This document shows positions 17,606 to 26,120 of a stretch of DNA of 64,000 nucleotides, one piece after another. A program made the translations under genes and the position numbers. Location: positions 1-64,000 of the forward strand of contig JAPOYI010000016.1 in the NCBI GenBank assembly GCA_026706665.1, given 5' to 3'. This DNA is from Gammaproteobacteria bacterium (lineage in GTDB: Bacteria > Pseudomonadota > Gammaproteobacteria > Pseudomonadales > Azotimanducaceae). The notes beneath the pieces are model-generated. The model was not told the origin of the DNA. It did no database searches and saw only the letters and a program-made list of their open reading frames with translations. How positions within the stretch are numbered: the stretch's first letter is position 1; each line of letters opens with the position of its first letter.

Positions 17606-19167
17606 TCGAGGCGTTGCACGGCCAAGCGGGCCTCGACGTCCTCGTCGCGGGGCAGACCGCGGAAGGCAACGCCGTCCTGGCCCGGCGGCACGCCATGTCG
17701 GCACCGGTCCTCGACGACTCCGACCTCAGTGTTTCGTTCGCCTATGCCGTCGAGACCGTCCCTCTCTTGATCGTCGCCGACGCCGAGGGCGTCGAGGCGG
17801 ATCGTCTCGTCGGTTTCGACAAGGCCGAATGGCGCGCCTTCTTCGAACGCCACGCGGAAGACGCGGCCGTGGATTGGGACGCCTATCCCGACTGGCGTCC
17901 CGGCTGCGGCTCGCTGACCCAGGACCCGATCATTAGCGAACGCCTCCGGGCGGCGTCCGAAAACAGCCCATTGCGCGCCCGGCGAATAGAGATCGCGCCG
18001 GACGACGACGTGCACGAGTTCATGTTCGACCAGGGATTCTCGGACGGGTTGCCGGTCGTGCCGCCGACGCCGGAGCGCGTCCTTCGAATGCTCCAGGGGA
18101 CCGCGCGCGATCCGCGGTCCGTCGTCGCCACGATCCCGCCGAACATGGCGCCGGCGACGGTGGAGAAGATTGCCGTCAACGCGGTCCTCGCCGGGTGCAG
18201 GCCGGAATACCTGCCGGTGATCATCGCCGCGGTCGAGGCGGCGTGCACTGACACGTTCAATGCCCACGGTGTCATGGCAACCACCATGGGCGCCTCCCCG
18301 GTCATGGTCGTCAACGGCCCCATGCGTGAGCGGATAGGCATGAACATGGCGCTCTCCGCACTCGGTCAGGGCAATCGCGCGAACGCCACCATCGGCCGGG
18401 CGTTAAGGCTCGCATTGCGCAACGTCGGCGGTGCGCGTCCGGGCGGGACTGAGCGATCGACCCTGGGCAATCCCATGAAGTACTCGATGTGCTTTGCCGA
18501 ATGGGAAGAGCGCAGCGCCTGGCCGCCCCTGCACGTCGAACGGGGATTCGACGCCGGGGACTCGGTGGTGACGCTTTTCGCCATGACCGGCGGACCCAGC
18601 CTCATCGTCGACCAGGCCTCGCGCACCGCAAGCCAGCTCGCGGGTTCCTTCGCGCTGTCGATGGAATCTGCACACCACGTGCGGGCGCACACCATGGGCG
18701 ACTGCATCCTGGTGGTATCCCCCGAACACGTCGACACGTTGCTCGATATCTCGAAACCGCGTGGCAACGTCCTGCTCGACCGGCTGGAGGAACTGCTCGC
18801 CGAGCGTCTCCCCGCTGTCGAGGTCAACCGGTATTCCAAGCCCACGTTCACCAAGCCCGCGCCGCAGGCGTTGCGCCAGGAGATCAGGGAAAGCAACGAT
18901 TTCGTAATCGAGGCACTCGCCGACTGAGGCTCGTGTACCACGTGCAGTTTGCATGACACGGTATGGTTCGAGATCCAGGGGGTGCCCTCGGTATCGATCG
19001 CTTCGAGCGAATTCGCCGATGCGGCAGCCGCCCAGGCAACCGCGCTCGGCATGGACGCAAAGCGCTGTTTCGTCCGCCATCCCATCCAGGACCGCACGGA
19101 CGACGAGATGCGCACACTCGCGGAGGAGGTGCTGGACGACGTCATCAAGGCATTGACGGCGCAGTAG
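17593..19167 (+). CDS. UGSC-family selenoprotein with thioredoxin-like N-terminus; in-frame TGA (Sec) at 18925-18927
   Basis: The open frame up to 18924 encodes a thioredoxin-like domain followed by a large conserved domain (FSDGLPVVPPTPERV, then GQGNRANATIGRALRL and LHVERGF) that I recall occurring near UGSC-family genes. It is followed by NVLLDRLEELL...KPTFTKPAP...FVIEALAD. TGA at 18925 comes next, then in the same frame GSCTTCSLHDTVWFE and the rest of a UGSC-type C-terminal domain to the TAG at 19165-19167. Reading TGA as selenocysteine gives the family-defining U-G-S-C motif, with Sec as residue 445 counted from the GTG at 17593. A hairpin of SECIS type lies directly downstream. The redox CPTC motif (17575-17586) lies upstream of that GTG, and no ATG/GTG/TTG exists between it and the previous in-frame stop at 17449-17451, so the true 5' end is unclear. 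The selenoprotein function is unknown. Confidence 0.85.
18925..18960 (+). promoter_or_regulatory. Selenocysteine UGA codon with candidate bacterial SECIS hairpin
   Basis: The UGA is at 18925-18927. Downstream, CGTGT (18932-18936) pairs with ACACG (18956-18960), and CGTGC (18941-18945) pairs with GCATG (18951-18955) with one G-U pair. A four-base bulge (acca) lies on the 5' side and the apical loop is AGTTT (18946-18950), which contains a G and U's as bacterial SECIS loops do. Eighteen bases separate the UGA from the loop, within the 16-37 nt range used for bacterial SECIS. SelB would bind this hairpin during translation. Confidence 0.75.
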
Positions 19168-19188
19168 GACGCGGCCGTCAGGCGGACA

Positions 19189-20349
19189 CTACTCCCCGCG
19201 CAGCGCCGTGGTGATCGGCAACCCCGCGGCGCGGACCGCCGGGAACAGCCCGCCGACCAGGCCCAGTCCCACCGCCCAGACGATTCCGAAGACGAGCAGT
19301 TCCGGCGTAACGGCAAAGTCGAAGGCGACCTGGGAAAAGGACCCGCCCAGGGTCGAGACTGTCCAGCCGTTGAAGCCAAAATAGGCCACCGCCGCTCCAA
19401 CCGCACCGCCGAGAAGCGCGAGAAGCAGCGCCTCGATTACCACGGACGCCACCACCGGCATGCCGCCGAAGCCGAGGGCGCGAAGCGTCGCGATTTCCAC
19501 CGTGCGCGCCGAGACTGCCGTGTACATGGTGTTGAGCGCCGCAAAGATGGCGCCGACGGCCATGATGGCGGCCACGCCATATCCAAAGGTCTCGATCAGC
19601 GTGGTCAGTTGCTGGGACTGGCTTTTGAAGTACTCGTTCTCGCCGGTGAGCGTGAGGTCGAGGCGCGGATCGTCCTCCATCCGTTGCGACAGCACGTCCG
19701 CCGCATCCGGCGATGCCAGCCGGACGCGCATGGAACTCACGCCGCCTTCCCTGCGGAAAATCGACTGGGCGGTGGCAAGATCGGCCCAGACCTCGGATTC
19801 GTACACGGACCCGTCCGCTTCGAACATGCCGACGATGGTCCAGGTGGAGTTTCTCAGTTCGATGGTTGATCCGGTTTCGACACCCTCGAACTCCGCGACG
19901 GCGCCGCGGCCGGCGATCATCTCCGTCCTGCCGGTTACGAATGAACGGCCTTCGACGATAGAGATTTCCGGACGGATCTCGAAGGCGTCCTGTTCCACGC
20001 CGCGTATCGCGAGGTTGGCGAGCGATTGATTGGAGCGCTTCGCCACGTCGGCCACGATGTAGAGTTCGCCGCTGGCCGCCGTCACCTCGGACCAGGATCC
20101 GACCACGGCCATCTCGCCCGGACCCATTCCGCTCGACAGTTCGCTCGTGGACCCGCCCCGCATCACGATCGCCCGGTCCGGCTGCCCGGCCCGCGACATG
20201 GATGCCTCGAAACCCTTGGCCATGGCGAGTATGGCCACGAGCACGCCAACCACGCCGCCGATGCCGACGACGATGACCGATGAACTGCCGAGGCGCGACG
20301 GCAGGTTGCGAAGGCTCAGCAGCGTGATCTGGAAGATCTGGCCAATCAC
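19189..20349 (-). CDS. ABC transporter permease, FtsX/MacB type (second permease of a DevBCA-like operon)
   Basis: 386 residues from a GTG at 20349 that overlaps the stop of the preceding permease gene (GTGA). The layout is MacB/FtsX-like: one N-terminal helix (VIVVGIGGVVGVLVAILAMA), a large periplasmic domain and three C-terminal helices around ALNTMYTAVSARTVEIATLRALGF, the conserved FtsX-family segment. It would form the membrane channel with the permease at 20346 and the ATPase at 21509. A longer reading frame upstream has no membrane character and overlaps the partner gene, so it was not used. Confidence 0.85.
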   Translation of the reverse strand: MIGQIFQITLLSLRNLPSRLGSSSVIVVGIGGVVGVLVAILAMAKGFEASMSRAGQPDRAIVMRGGSTSELSSGMGPGEMAVVGSWSEVTAASGELYIVADVAKRSNQSLANLAIRGVEQDAFEIRPEISIVEGRSFVTGRTEMIAGRGAVAEFEGVETGSTIELRNSTWTIVGMFEADGSVYESEVWADLATAQSIFRREGGVSSMRVRLASPDAADVLSQRMEDDPRLDLTLTGENEYFKSQSQQLTTLIETFGYGVAAIMAVGAIFAALNTMYTAVSARTVEIATLRALGFGGMPVVASVVIEALLLALLGGAVGAAVAYFGFNGWTVSTLGGSFSQVAFDFAVTPELLVFGIVWAVGLGLVGGLFPAVRAAGLPITTALRGE

Positions 20350-21512
20350 GCCTGGCGCTCCCGCAGCGCGTCGACGATGGTCAGGCGCCATGCGCTGAAT
20401 GCTGGCACGCAACCCACGATTGCGCCGAGCAACACTGCGAGGGCAAGTCCCTGCGCGATGATCGGCCAGTCGACTGCTATCGGACCTATGACAGGCTCGA
20501 GGTAAACGCTTAAGAAACCCTGCACCCCGGCCGCCAGGCCGATGCCCAGGGCACCCCCTGCGACACACAACAGAATCGCTTCGACCAACACGAGAGATCC
20601 GACAGTCCCGTCGGTAAACCCGAAGGTCTTCAGTACCGCCAGTTCGGGAATGCGGTCGCGCAGCGCCTGGGCCATGGTGTTGGCGGTCAGCAACAGGATG
20701 GTGAAGAACACCGCGCCGAGGATTCCCGTAGTTATCAGTCCGATGTTCCCGAACTGCTTGGCGAATTCCCGCTGGGAATCATCTTCCGTCGCGGTGCGCG
20801 TCGCGTTGATGGAGTTCTCGAACATCGCATCGATCGCGCTCGCGATCTCGGCGGCCTTCTCCGGGTCACCCACGCGCACGATGAACCAGCCGACGCCGCC
20901 GTGCCCGAACTGGCGCGCCTCGTCGAAATAGTCGTACTGGAACAGGAACACTCCCGGGTCCGTGTCATCCGGCCGGCCCCGGTAGATGCCGACCAGGTCG
21001 AACTCCCACAGCCGGCTACCGCCGCGCTTCGGATAGATGTCGCCCTCGATGGGGATCCTGTCGCCGATCTTCCAGCCGAAACGTTCCGCGAGACCCGCGG
21101 ACACCACCGCCCCGGTCCGCGTATCGCGGAACGCCGCAAGCTGTTCGGGGGCGATCACCAGTTCGGAGTAGATCGCGAAGTACCCCTCGGGATCGACCGG
21201 GAACTTCGGAAAGAAGTTACGCGGCTCCTGGTAAATCCCACCGAACCAGTCCGCATGCGTCACCGCCTCGACGCCGGGGACGGTGGCGATCGAGCGCTGA
21301 TGATTGATGGGAAGCGGATCGATAATGGAGTACTTCGGCGAGACCACCAGCCGGTCGATCCCGGCTTCGCCGAATCCCCCGGACGTAAACGCCACGGCGA
21401 TCGCCCGCAGGTACGTGAACAGCACGAATGCGACGAGCAATGACATCAGCGTCAGCGCCGTGCGGACCGGCTTGCGCCCGAGGTTCGGCCAGACGAGGCC
21501 TATGGCACTCAC
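20346..21512 (-). CDS. ABC transporter permease, FtsX/MacB type (first permease)
   Basis: 388 residues from a GTG at 21512 overlapping the ATPase stop (GTGA). It has an N-terminal helix (TALTLMSLLVAFVLFTYL), a periplasmic domain and three C-terminal helices starting near TTGILGAVFFTILLLTANTMAQALRDRIPELAVLKTFGF, the FtsX-like permease domain. Paired with the second permease it probably forms a heterodimeric exporter or lipid/lipoprotein mover. Substrate not deducible. All three membrane and ATPase genes are linked by 4-bp overlaps, so stoichiometric expression is expected. Confidence 0.85.
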   Translation of the reverse strand: MSAIGLVWPNLGRKPVRTALTLMSLLVAFVLFTYLRAIAVAFTSGGFGEAGIDRLVVSPKYSIIDPLPINHQRSIATVPGVEAVTHADWFGGIYQEPRNFFPKFPVDPEGYFAIYSELVIAPEQLAAFRDTRTGAVVSAGLAERFGWKIGDRIPIEGDIYPKRGGSRLWEFDLVGIYRGRPDDTDPGVFLFQYDYFDEARQFGHGGVGWFIVRVGDPEKAAEIASAIDAMFENSINATRTATEDDSQREFAKQFGNIGLITTGILGAVFFTILLLTANTMAQALRDRIPELAVLKTFGFTDGTVGSLVLVEAILLCVAGGALGIGLAAGVQGFLSVYLEPVIGPIAVDWPIIAQGLALAVLLGAIVGCVPAFSAWRLTIVDALRERQA

Positions 21513-22189
21513 GCGGCCTGCTCCACGAGTTGACCCTTGTCGAGGTGCAGTATGTGACTCGCATGGTCGGCGGCCTTCGGGTCGTGGGTCACCATGATGA
21601 CGGTCTTGCCATGCTCCCTGTTGAGGATGCCGAGCAGGTCGAGGATTTCTTCCGCGGTCTCCCTGTCGAGGTCGCCGGTGGGTTCGTCGCAGACGAGGAG
21701 CGCCGGGTCCGCCACGATCGCCCGCGCGATCGCCACGCGCTGCTGTTGACCGCCGGACAGTTCTCCGGGCTTGTGGCTGGCGCGGTCGTCCAGACCCACG
21801 ATCATCAGCGCTGTCTGTGCGTTCTTCCTCCGCTGCGCTCCCGACAGGTTTGTCAGCAGGAGCGGCAGTTCGACGTTCCGCTGGGCATTGAGCACCGGAA
21901 GCAGGTTGTAAAACTGGAAGACGAAACCGATGTTCCGGGAGCGCCACCTTGCCAGTGCCCTGCCGGACAGGTCGCCGAGAGCCTGTCCACCGACAACGAC
22001 GGATCCCACGGTCGGGTTGTCCAGGCCTCCAATGAGGTTCAGGAGCGTGGTCTTGCCGGAGCCCGAAGGACCCATGAGCGCAAGGAAGTCGCCTTCCTCT
22101 ATGTCGAGGTCTATGCCGTCGAGCACATCGATCACCTCGCGGCCTTTCCGGTAGGACTTTGCAACTTCCTTCAGGCTGACTATGGGCAT
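21509..22189 (-). CDS. ABC transporter ATP-binding protein, LolD/MacB type
   Basis: 226 residues with Walker [11 protein letters not shown]-loop [22 protein letters not shown] (typical of LolD/MacB/DevA ATPases), signature [14 protein letters not shown], Walker [13 protein letters not shown] and H-loop THD. It is cytoplasmic and powers the two FtsX-type permeases encoded immediately downstream. It is separated by about 170 bp from the adaptor gene at 22358, which is on the same strand and upstream. Confidence 0.9.
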   Translation of the reverse strand: MPIVSLKEVAKSYRKGREVIDVLDGIDLDIEEGDFLALMGPSGSGKTTLLNLIGGLDNPTVGSVVVGGQALGDLSGRALARWRSRNIGFVFQFYNLLPVLNAQRNVELPLLLTNLSGAQRRKNAQTALMIVGLDDRASHKPGELSGGQQQRVAIARAIVADPALLVCDEPTGDLDRETAEEILDLLGILNREHGKTVIMVTHDPKAADHASHILHLDKGQLVEQAA

Positions 22190-22357
22190 GAAGAGGACTC
22201 TCCGAATTTCGCAGTTCCACGGCTTCCCGGGGGGTTCGCGCGGCGGTTTATATCAGACTTCAGGTCGCTGACGTTCTATTCGCGCCGCTCACCGACGATC
22301 GCGCCAGGCGGAACTCACCCATCCACCGGAAAGCGCAGAGCATCGAAGGGGCGGTCG

Positions 22358-23596
22358 TCAATTCACGACCTGCACGAGGTCGCCGTCGGCCAGGCCCGGG
22401 TCGCCGGACGCGTCGGACGGGAAGGAAACGACCCGTTCGCCGCCCGCAAGCCCCGCGACCACGCGCAGGCGGGCACCGTGCGGCCCGGCGACAACGACCC
22501 GGCGCCTTGCCACCCGGTCCTCGCGCACGACCCATACATAGGCCTCGTCCCCGGTTTCAGTGACCGCATCCCGGGGCACCACGACCCCGGTGGCGGCGAC
22601 CGGGGGCGGTGCCGGTTCGTCATCCAGGAAACGGACCTTGACCCCCATGTCCGGCAGCACCCTGTCGTCACGGTCCAGGATGCGAATACGTACCCGGACC
22701 GTCGCCTTGTTCCGGTCCGCCGTCGGGATGATCGCGATGACCGACGCCGGTATCTGCACATCCGGATAGGCATTGAGCGCCACCGTCGCCGGCTGTCCTG
22801 GAAAAACCCGGTTGATATAGGCCTCGTTGACATCGACCTCCACCTCGAGGGAGTCCATGTCCACGATGGTGCAGATGCCGGTGCGCGTGAAGCCGCCCCC
22901 GGCGGACACCGGCGAGATCATTTCGCCGGGTTGGGCGGCCTTTGCTACCACGACGCCGGCGAAAGGCGCGCGGATCTGCATGTCCGCCAGCATCTGGCGC
23001 TGCACGTCCGCATGGCGCTCGGCGACGTTCAACTCCTGTTCGACGCGGGCGAGCCGTGCTGTCAGGCCCTCGACCGCAAGCGTGTCGCGATCGAGATCCG
23101 CCTGGCTCGCGAGCTTCCGCTCCGCGAGACCCGAGGTCCGCTCCAGGTCCAGCTGCGCCTGCCTGAGCTGCACCATCATCTCGTCGACGCTCGCCCGCGA
23201 GGCGCGAAGCTGTGATTCCGACAGTTCGAGTTGCGCCCGCGTGATGCTGTCGTCGAGTTGCGCAAGCAGCTGCCCCTCCTCGACGTGCATGCCCTCCTCC
23301 ACCAGGACTTCCACCACCTTGCCGGTGGTCTTGGAACTTACCGTCGCCTGGCGGCGCGCGACGACGTACCCCGTCGCATCCAGCACGCTGTCACCAGCCG
23401 CCGCAAGCTCTTCCACCACCGCGGTGCGGACCTCTACCGGCGATGCCTCGATGGGCAGGACCCATGTGAACGCAGCGAATCCGACGCCCCCGACGACCGC
23501 GATCAGCAACAGCCACTTGAGTGGGCGAGCGGAAGACGGGGATGCATCCGAATCCCGATCGATCGCGAGCTCCGAAAGAAGCGCTTTCTTGTCCAT
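22358..23596 (-). CDS. Periplasmic adaptor subunit (HlyD/MacA/DevB type)
   Basis: 412 residues with one N-terminal transmembrane helix (LKWLLLIAVVGGVGFAAFTWVL), a biotinyl-lipoyl-like half motif (VSSKTTGKVVEVLVEEGMHVEEGQLLAQLDD), an alpha-helical hairpin (about 115-200, ending RAPFAGVVV) and beta-barrel domains. Adaptors of this kind bridge an inner-membrane transporter to an outer-membrane channel. Together with the ATPase and two FtsX permeases it forms a DevBCA- or MacAB-like set. No TolC-type gene is in the window, so a housekeeping channel may be used. Confidence 0.9.
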   Translation of the reverse strand: MDKKALLSELAIDRDSDASPSSARPLKWLLLIAVVGGVGFAAFTWVLPIEASPVEVRTAVVEELAAAGDSVLDATGYVVARRQATVSSKTTGKVVEVLVEEGMHVEEGQLLAQLDDSITRAQLELSESQLRASRASVDEMMVQLRQAQLDLERTSGLAERKLASQADLDRDTLAVEGLTARLARVEQELNVAERHADVQRQMLADMQIRAPFAGVVVAKAAQPGEMISPVSAGGGFTRTGICTIVDMDSLEVEVDVNEAYINRVFPGQPATVALNAYPDVQIPASVIAIIPTADRNKATVRVRIRILDRDDRVLPDMGVKVRFLDDEPAPPPVAATGVVVPRDAVTETGDEAYVWVVREDRVARRRVVVAGPHGARLRVVAGLAGGERVVSFPSDASGDPGLADGDLVQVVN

Positions 23597-23683
23597 CCGG
23601 TAATTCTAAGGCTCGAAACGCGGCGATGCATGCGGCCCGTCGACCGTCGTGTCCGTTAGAATGTTTCTCCCGGGGGAGGAGCA

Positions 23684-24889
23684 TTGAGCGAACTGACAGC
23701 GGGCGTCTGCAACGATATCTCCGGCATTTCGGCCGGGGCCTGGAACCGATGCGCGGGTGCGGGCGACGAATACAACCCGTTTCTCGACCACCGTTTCCTG
23801 CATGCCCTGGAGGCGAGCGGCAGCGCATCGCCCAAGACCGGCTGGCAGCCCTTTCACCTGGTGCTCCAGGACGGCGACAGGCTTCTCGGCGTCGCGCCCA
23901 TGTACCTCAAGTCGCACTCCCGGGGCGAGTACGTCTTCGACGGCGGCTGGGCGGAAGCCTGGTACCGGGCCGGCGGAGAGTACTATCCGAAGCTCCAGGC
24001 CAGCATCCCGTTCACACCCGCGACCGGCCCCCGGCTGCTTTCCGCCAGGGGCGAGCGTGCCGCGGTCGTGGAGGAGCAGCTTCTCGCGGCAAGCGTCCAG
24101 GTCGCAGAGCGCATCGGCGTCAGCTCCCTGCACTACACGTTCATGCCGAAGGCGCAGTGGAAGCGCGCGGCCAAGCTCGGTCTGCTGCAACGGGTCGATA
24201 CCCAGTACCACTGGGCGAACGCCGGATTCGACACGTTCGATGAGTTCCTCTCGCAACTGGCCTCGAAGAAGCGCAAGAACATCCGCCGGGAGCGCCGGGA
24301 AGCGATTCGGGAAGACATTGAAATCGAGTGGGTCACCGGCAGCGACCTGACCGAACGCCACTGGGACCGCTTCTATGCGTTCTACATGGACACCGCGAAT
24401 CGAAAATGGGGCACGCCCTACCTCAACCGGCGTTTCTTCAGTCTCGTTAACGAGACGATGCCCGAGCGAACCCTGCTTATCCTGGCACGCAGGCGCGGAC
24501 GCTACATCGCAGGCGCCCTCAACTTCATCGGCTCCCATGCGCTGTTCGGACGCAACTGGGGCTGCATCGAGGACCACCGCTTCCTGCACTTCGAGCTCTG
24601 CTACTACCAGGCCATCGACTTCGCCATCGCACACGGCCTGCAGCGCGTGGAAGCCGGGGCGCAAGGTCCGCACAAGGTCGCCCGGGGATACCTGCCCAGG
24701 GAGACCTATTCCGTGCACTGGATCCGGGATGACAGCTTTCGGCAGGCGGTCGAGCGCTACCTTGTCCAGGAGAAACGCTACGTCAGGCAGGATGCGGAGT
24801 GGACGACCGCCCGCACGCCGTTTCGCAAGGACATCGACCTCTCCCGCTACGTCGCGCGGTGGGAGGAGAATCAGGAGCCGACCGAGTAG
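23684..24889 (+). CDS. FemAB-like GNAT acyltransferase (PF04339 family)
   Basis: 401 residues beginning at a TTG preceded by GGAGGAG. The protein has the FemAB/DUF482 layout: NPFLDHRFLHALEASGSA near the N-terminus, LYLKSHSRGEYVFDGGWAEAW-like core, SKKRKNIRRERR in the middle, and a C-terminal EAGAQGPHKVARGYLP block. The family has a GNAT fold and is annotated as peptidoglycan biosynthesis/recognition or general N-acyltransferase. The actual substrate is unknown. Divergent from the adaptor gene with about 87 bp between starts. Confidence 0.85.
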   Translation: MSELTAGVCNDISGISAGAWNRCAGAGDEYNPFLDHRFLHALEASGSASPKTGWQPFHLVLQDGDRLLGVAPMYLKSHSRGEYVFDGGWAEAWYRAGGEYYPKLQASIPFTPATGPRLLSARGERAAVVEEQLLAASVQVAERIGVSSLHYTFMPKAQWKRAAKLGLLQRVDTQYHWANAGFDTFDEFLSQLASKKRKNIRRERREAIREDIEIEWVTGSDLTERHWDRFYAFYMDTANRKWGTPYLNRRFFSLVNETMPERTLLILARRRGRYIAGALNFIGSHALFGRNWGCIEDHRFLHFELCYYQAIDFAIAHGLQRVEAGAQGPHKVARGYLPRETYSVHWIRDDSFRQAVERYLVQEKRYVRQDAEWTTARTPFRKDIDLSRYVARWEENQEPTE

Positions 24890-24943
24890 GCCACTTGGGT
24901 GGCATGCTGCCCGCCAGCGCTAGCTGCGAGCGTCGCGGGAGCA

Positions 24944-25153
24944 TCAGGAATAGATGGCAATGCGCTCCGTCGATTGATCGAGCGCGCGCAAATCCCGGTC
25001 GTGACTCACGAGAGCGATGCAGGAAGTCTCCAGTGCCGTAGCGACAATCGTGGCGTCGGGCAGGCGCAGCCTGGTCTGGCTTCTGATACGCGCTGCCCGA
25101 TGGGCTATGGCAATCGTCAGGTCGGCGACCTGCCATGTCGGAGGTCTTGTCAA
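24944..25153 (-). pseudogene. vapC (PIN-domain toxin) 3' remnant
   Basis: About 60 residues match only the C-terminal part of a VapC-type PIN ribonuclease: RLPDATIVATALETSCIALVSHDRDLRAL contains the third and fourth acidic positions. The N-terminal half with the first catalytic aspartate is missing: a stop (TAA, 25172-25174) lies just upstream in the same frame, and no vapB-like antitoxin is next to it. I read it as a decayed toxin gene. An intact vapBC pair of a different sequence lies at 29843-30498. Confidence 0.6.
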
Positions 25154-25171
25154 TGCCTGCCGCCAGAGCGG

Positions 25172-25984
25172 TTAGTTCACACCAGTCGCATCCAGGTCCG
25201 TACGCATTAGCGCGGCCCGCACCTCCCTCGCATGGCGGTGCAGCCTGGCCAGATTGTCGGGTCCGACCCGGACGAGTTGCTTCGCGAGCGCAGAACCGGC
25301 TTCGAGATCGGCATCGGCAAACCTGTATCTCGCGTTCGTTCGTACGACTTCGATCGGCAGGACTGGAAACTCCACCGCCAGTATCTCTGCCAAAGCCGCG
25401 TCGGCCACGGCATGGATATCGGCGCCGGGGAGGCCGAACTCTCCCATCGCCCGGGCCAGCAATGGCTCGAACAGCCCGAGCAGCGACGCGGCGCGTTCCG
25501 GCTGAACACATGTCAATGACTGCACCACCGCGTCGTAGCGGCGGAATGTTGCATCATCGATGAAATACCGGTCTCCCTGCTTCCGGGCCCTGAACTCGCC
25601 CGGCGGGGTCTCGATGACCGCAAAACGCCCGCGGGTCACTTCGCCGCGCGAGGCGTTCTCCAGGATCGCTGCCACGCGCCGCAGGATGTCCGTCGGGCTC
25701 TCTTCCGGAAACAGCGCGGCGAGGCAATCATCCACCTGCGTGCGAACGAAATCGTCACTGTCGTCGAGCGGGGGCAATTCCAGCGCGGGCACCGGCGCGC
25801 CTTCGGATTCACTTGCGGGCGGCGCGGGGGGCGGACCCTCTTCGACGACGCCCGGGGTGGATGGCTCGGGTACCGGAACGAAGACCGGTTGATCCCTTTC
25901 CCTCGGCATCAGCGCATTCCACGCCAGGAAACCGAGCCCGAGGATCGCCAGCGCCGCCGCTCCCGCGATGAGATGTCGCGTCAT
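25172..25984 (-). CDS. DUF3014 membrane-anchored protein
   Basis: 270 residues: an N-terminal transmembrane helix (LIAGAAALAILGLGFLAWNAL), a proline/glutamate-rich linker (about 32-72), then a globular domain starting ELPPLDDSDDFVR, the characteristic opening of DUF3014 proteins. It probably sits in the inner membrane with the domain in the periplasm. Function unknown. ATG start. It is divergent from asnS across about 136 bp containing several TTGCCCTC-like repeats. Confidence 0.8.
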   Translation of the reverse strand: MTRHLIAGAAALAILGLGFLAWNALMPRERDQPVFVPVPEPSTPGVVEEGPPPAPPASESEGAPVPALELPPLDDSDDFVRTQVDDCLAALFPEESPTDILRRVAAILENASRGEVTRGRFAVIETPPGEFRARKQGDRYFIDDATFRRYDAVVQSLTCVQPERAASLLGLFEPLLARAMGEFGLPGADIHAVADAALAEILAVEFPVLPIEVVRTNARYRFADADLEAGSALAKQLVRVGPDNLARLHRHAREVRAALMRTDLDATGVN

Positions 25985-26120
25985 GGTCTCAACCTGTTCC
26001 TGCCCTCACGCCTGCCGTTTTGCCCTCGCGCTCGGTGTCTTGCCCTCCCGCCTCCCGTGTATTGTCCGGTTCAGGCGCGTCCACCTATAATCGTCTCGTC
26101 TTCCGGCACGCGAGCTTCGG

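Noticed and set aside
18949-19167. Separate 72-residue ORF starting at a start codon at 18949
   Set aside because: It is in the same frame as the upstream protein and is the C-terminal part of the UGSC domain after the in-frame TGA; no ribosome-binding site precedes it.
25985-26120. TTGCCCTC-like repeats upstream of asnS
   Set aside because: Only imperfect short copies within a pyrimidine-rich stretch; no T-box, attenuator or operator structure could be recognised.
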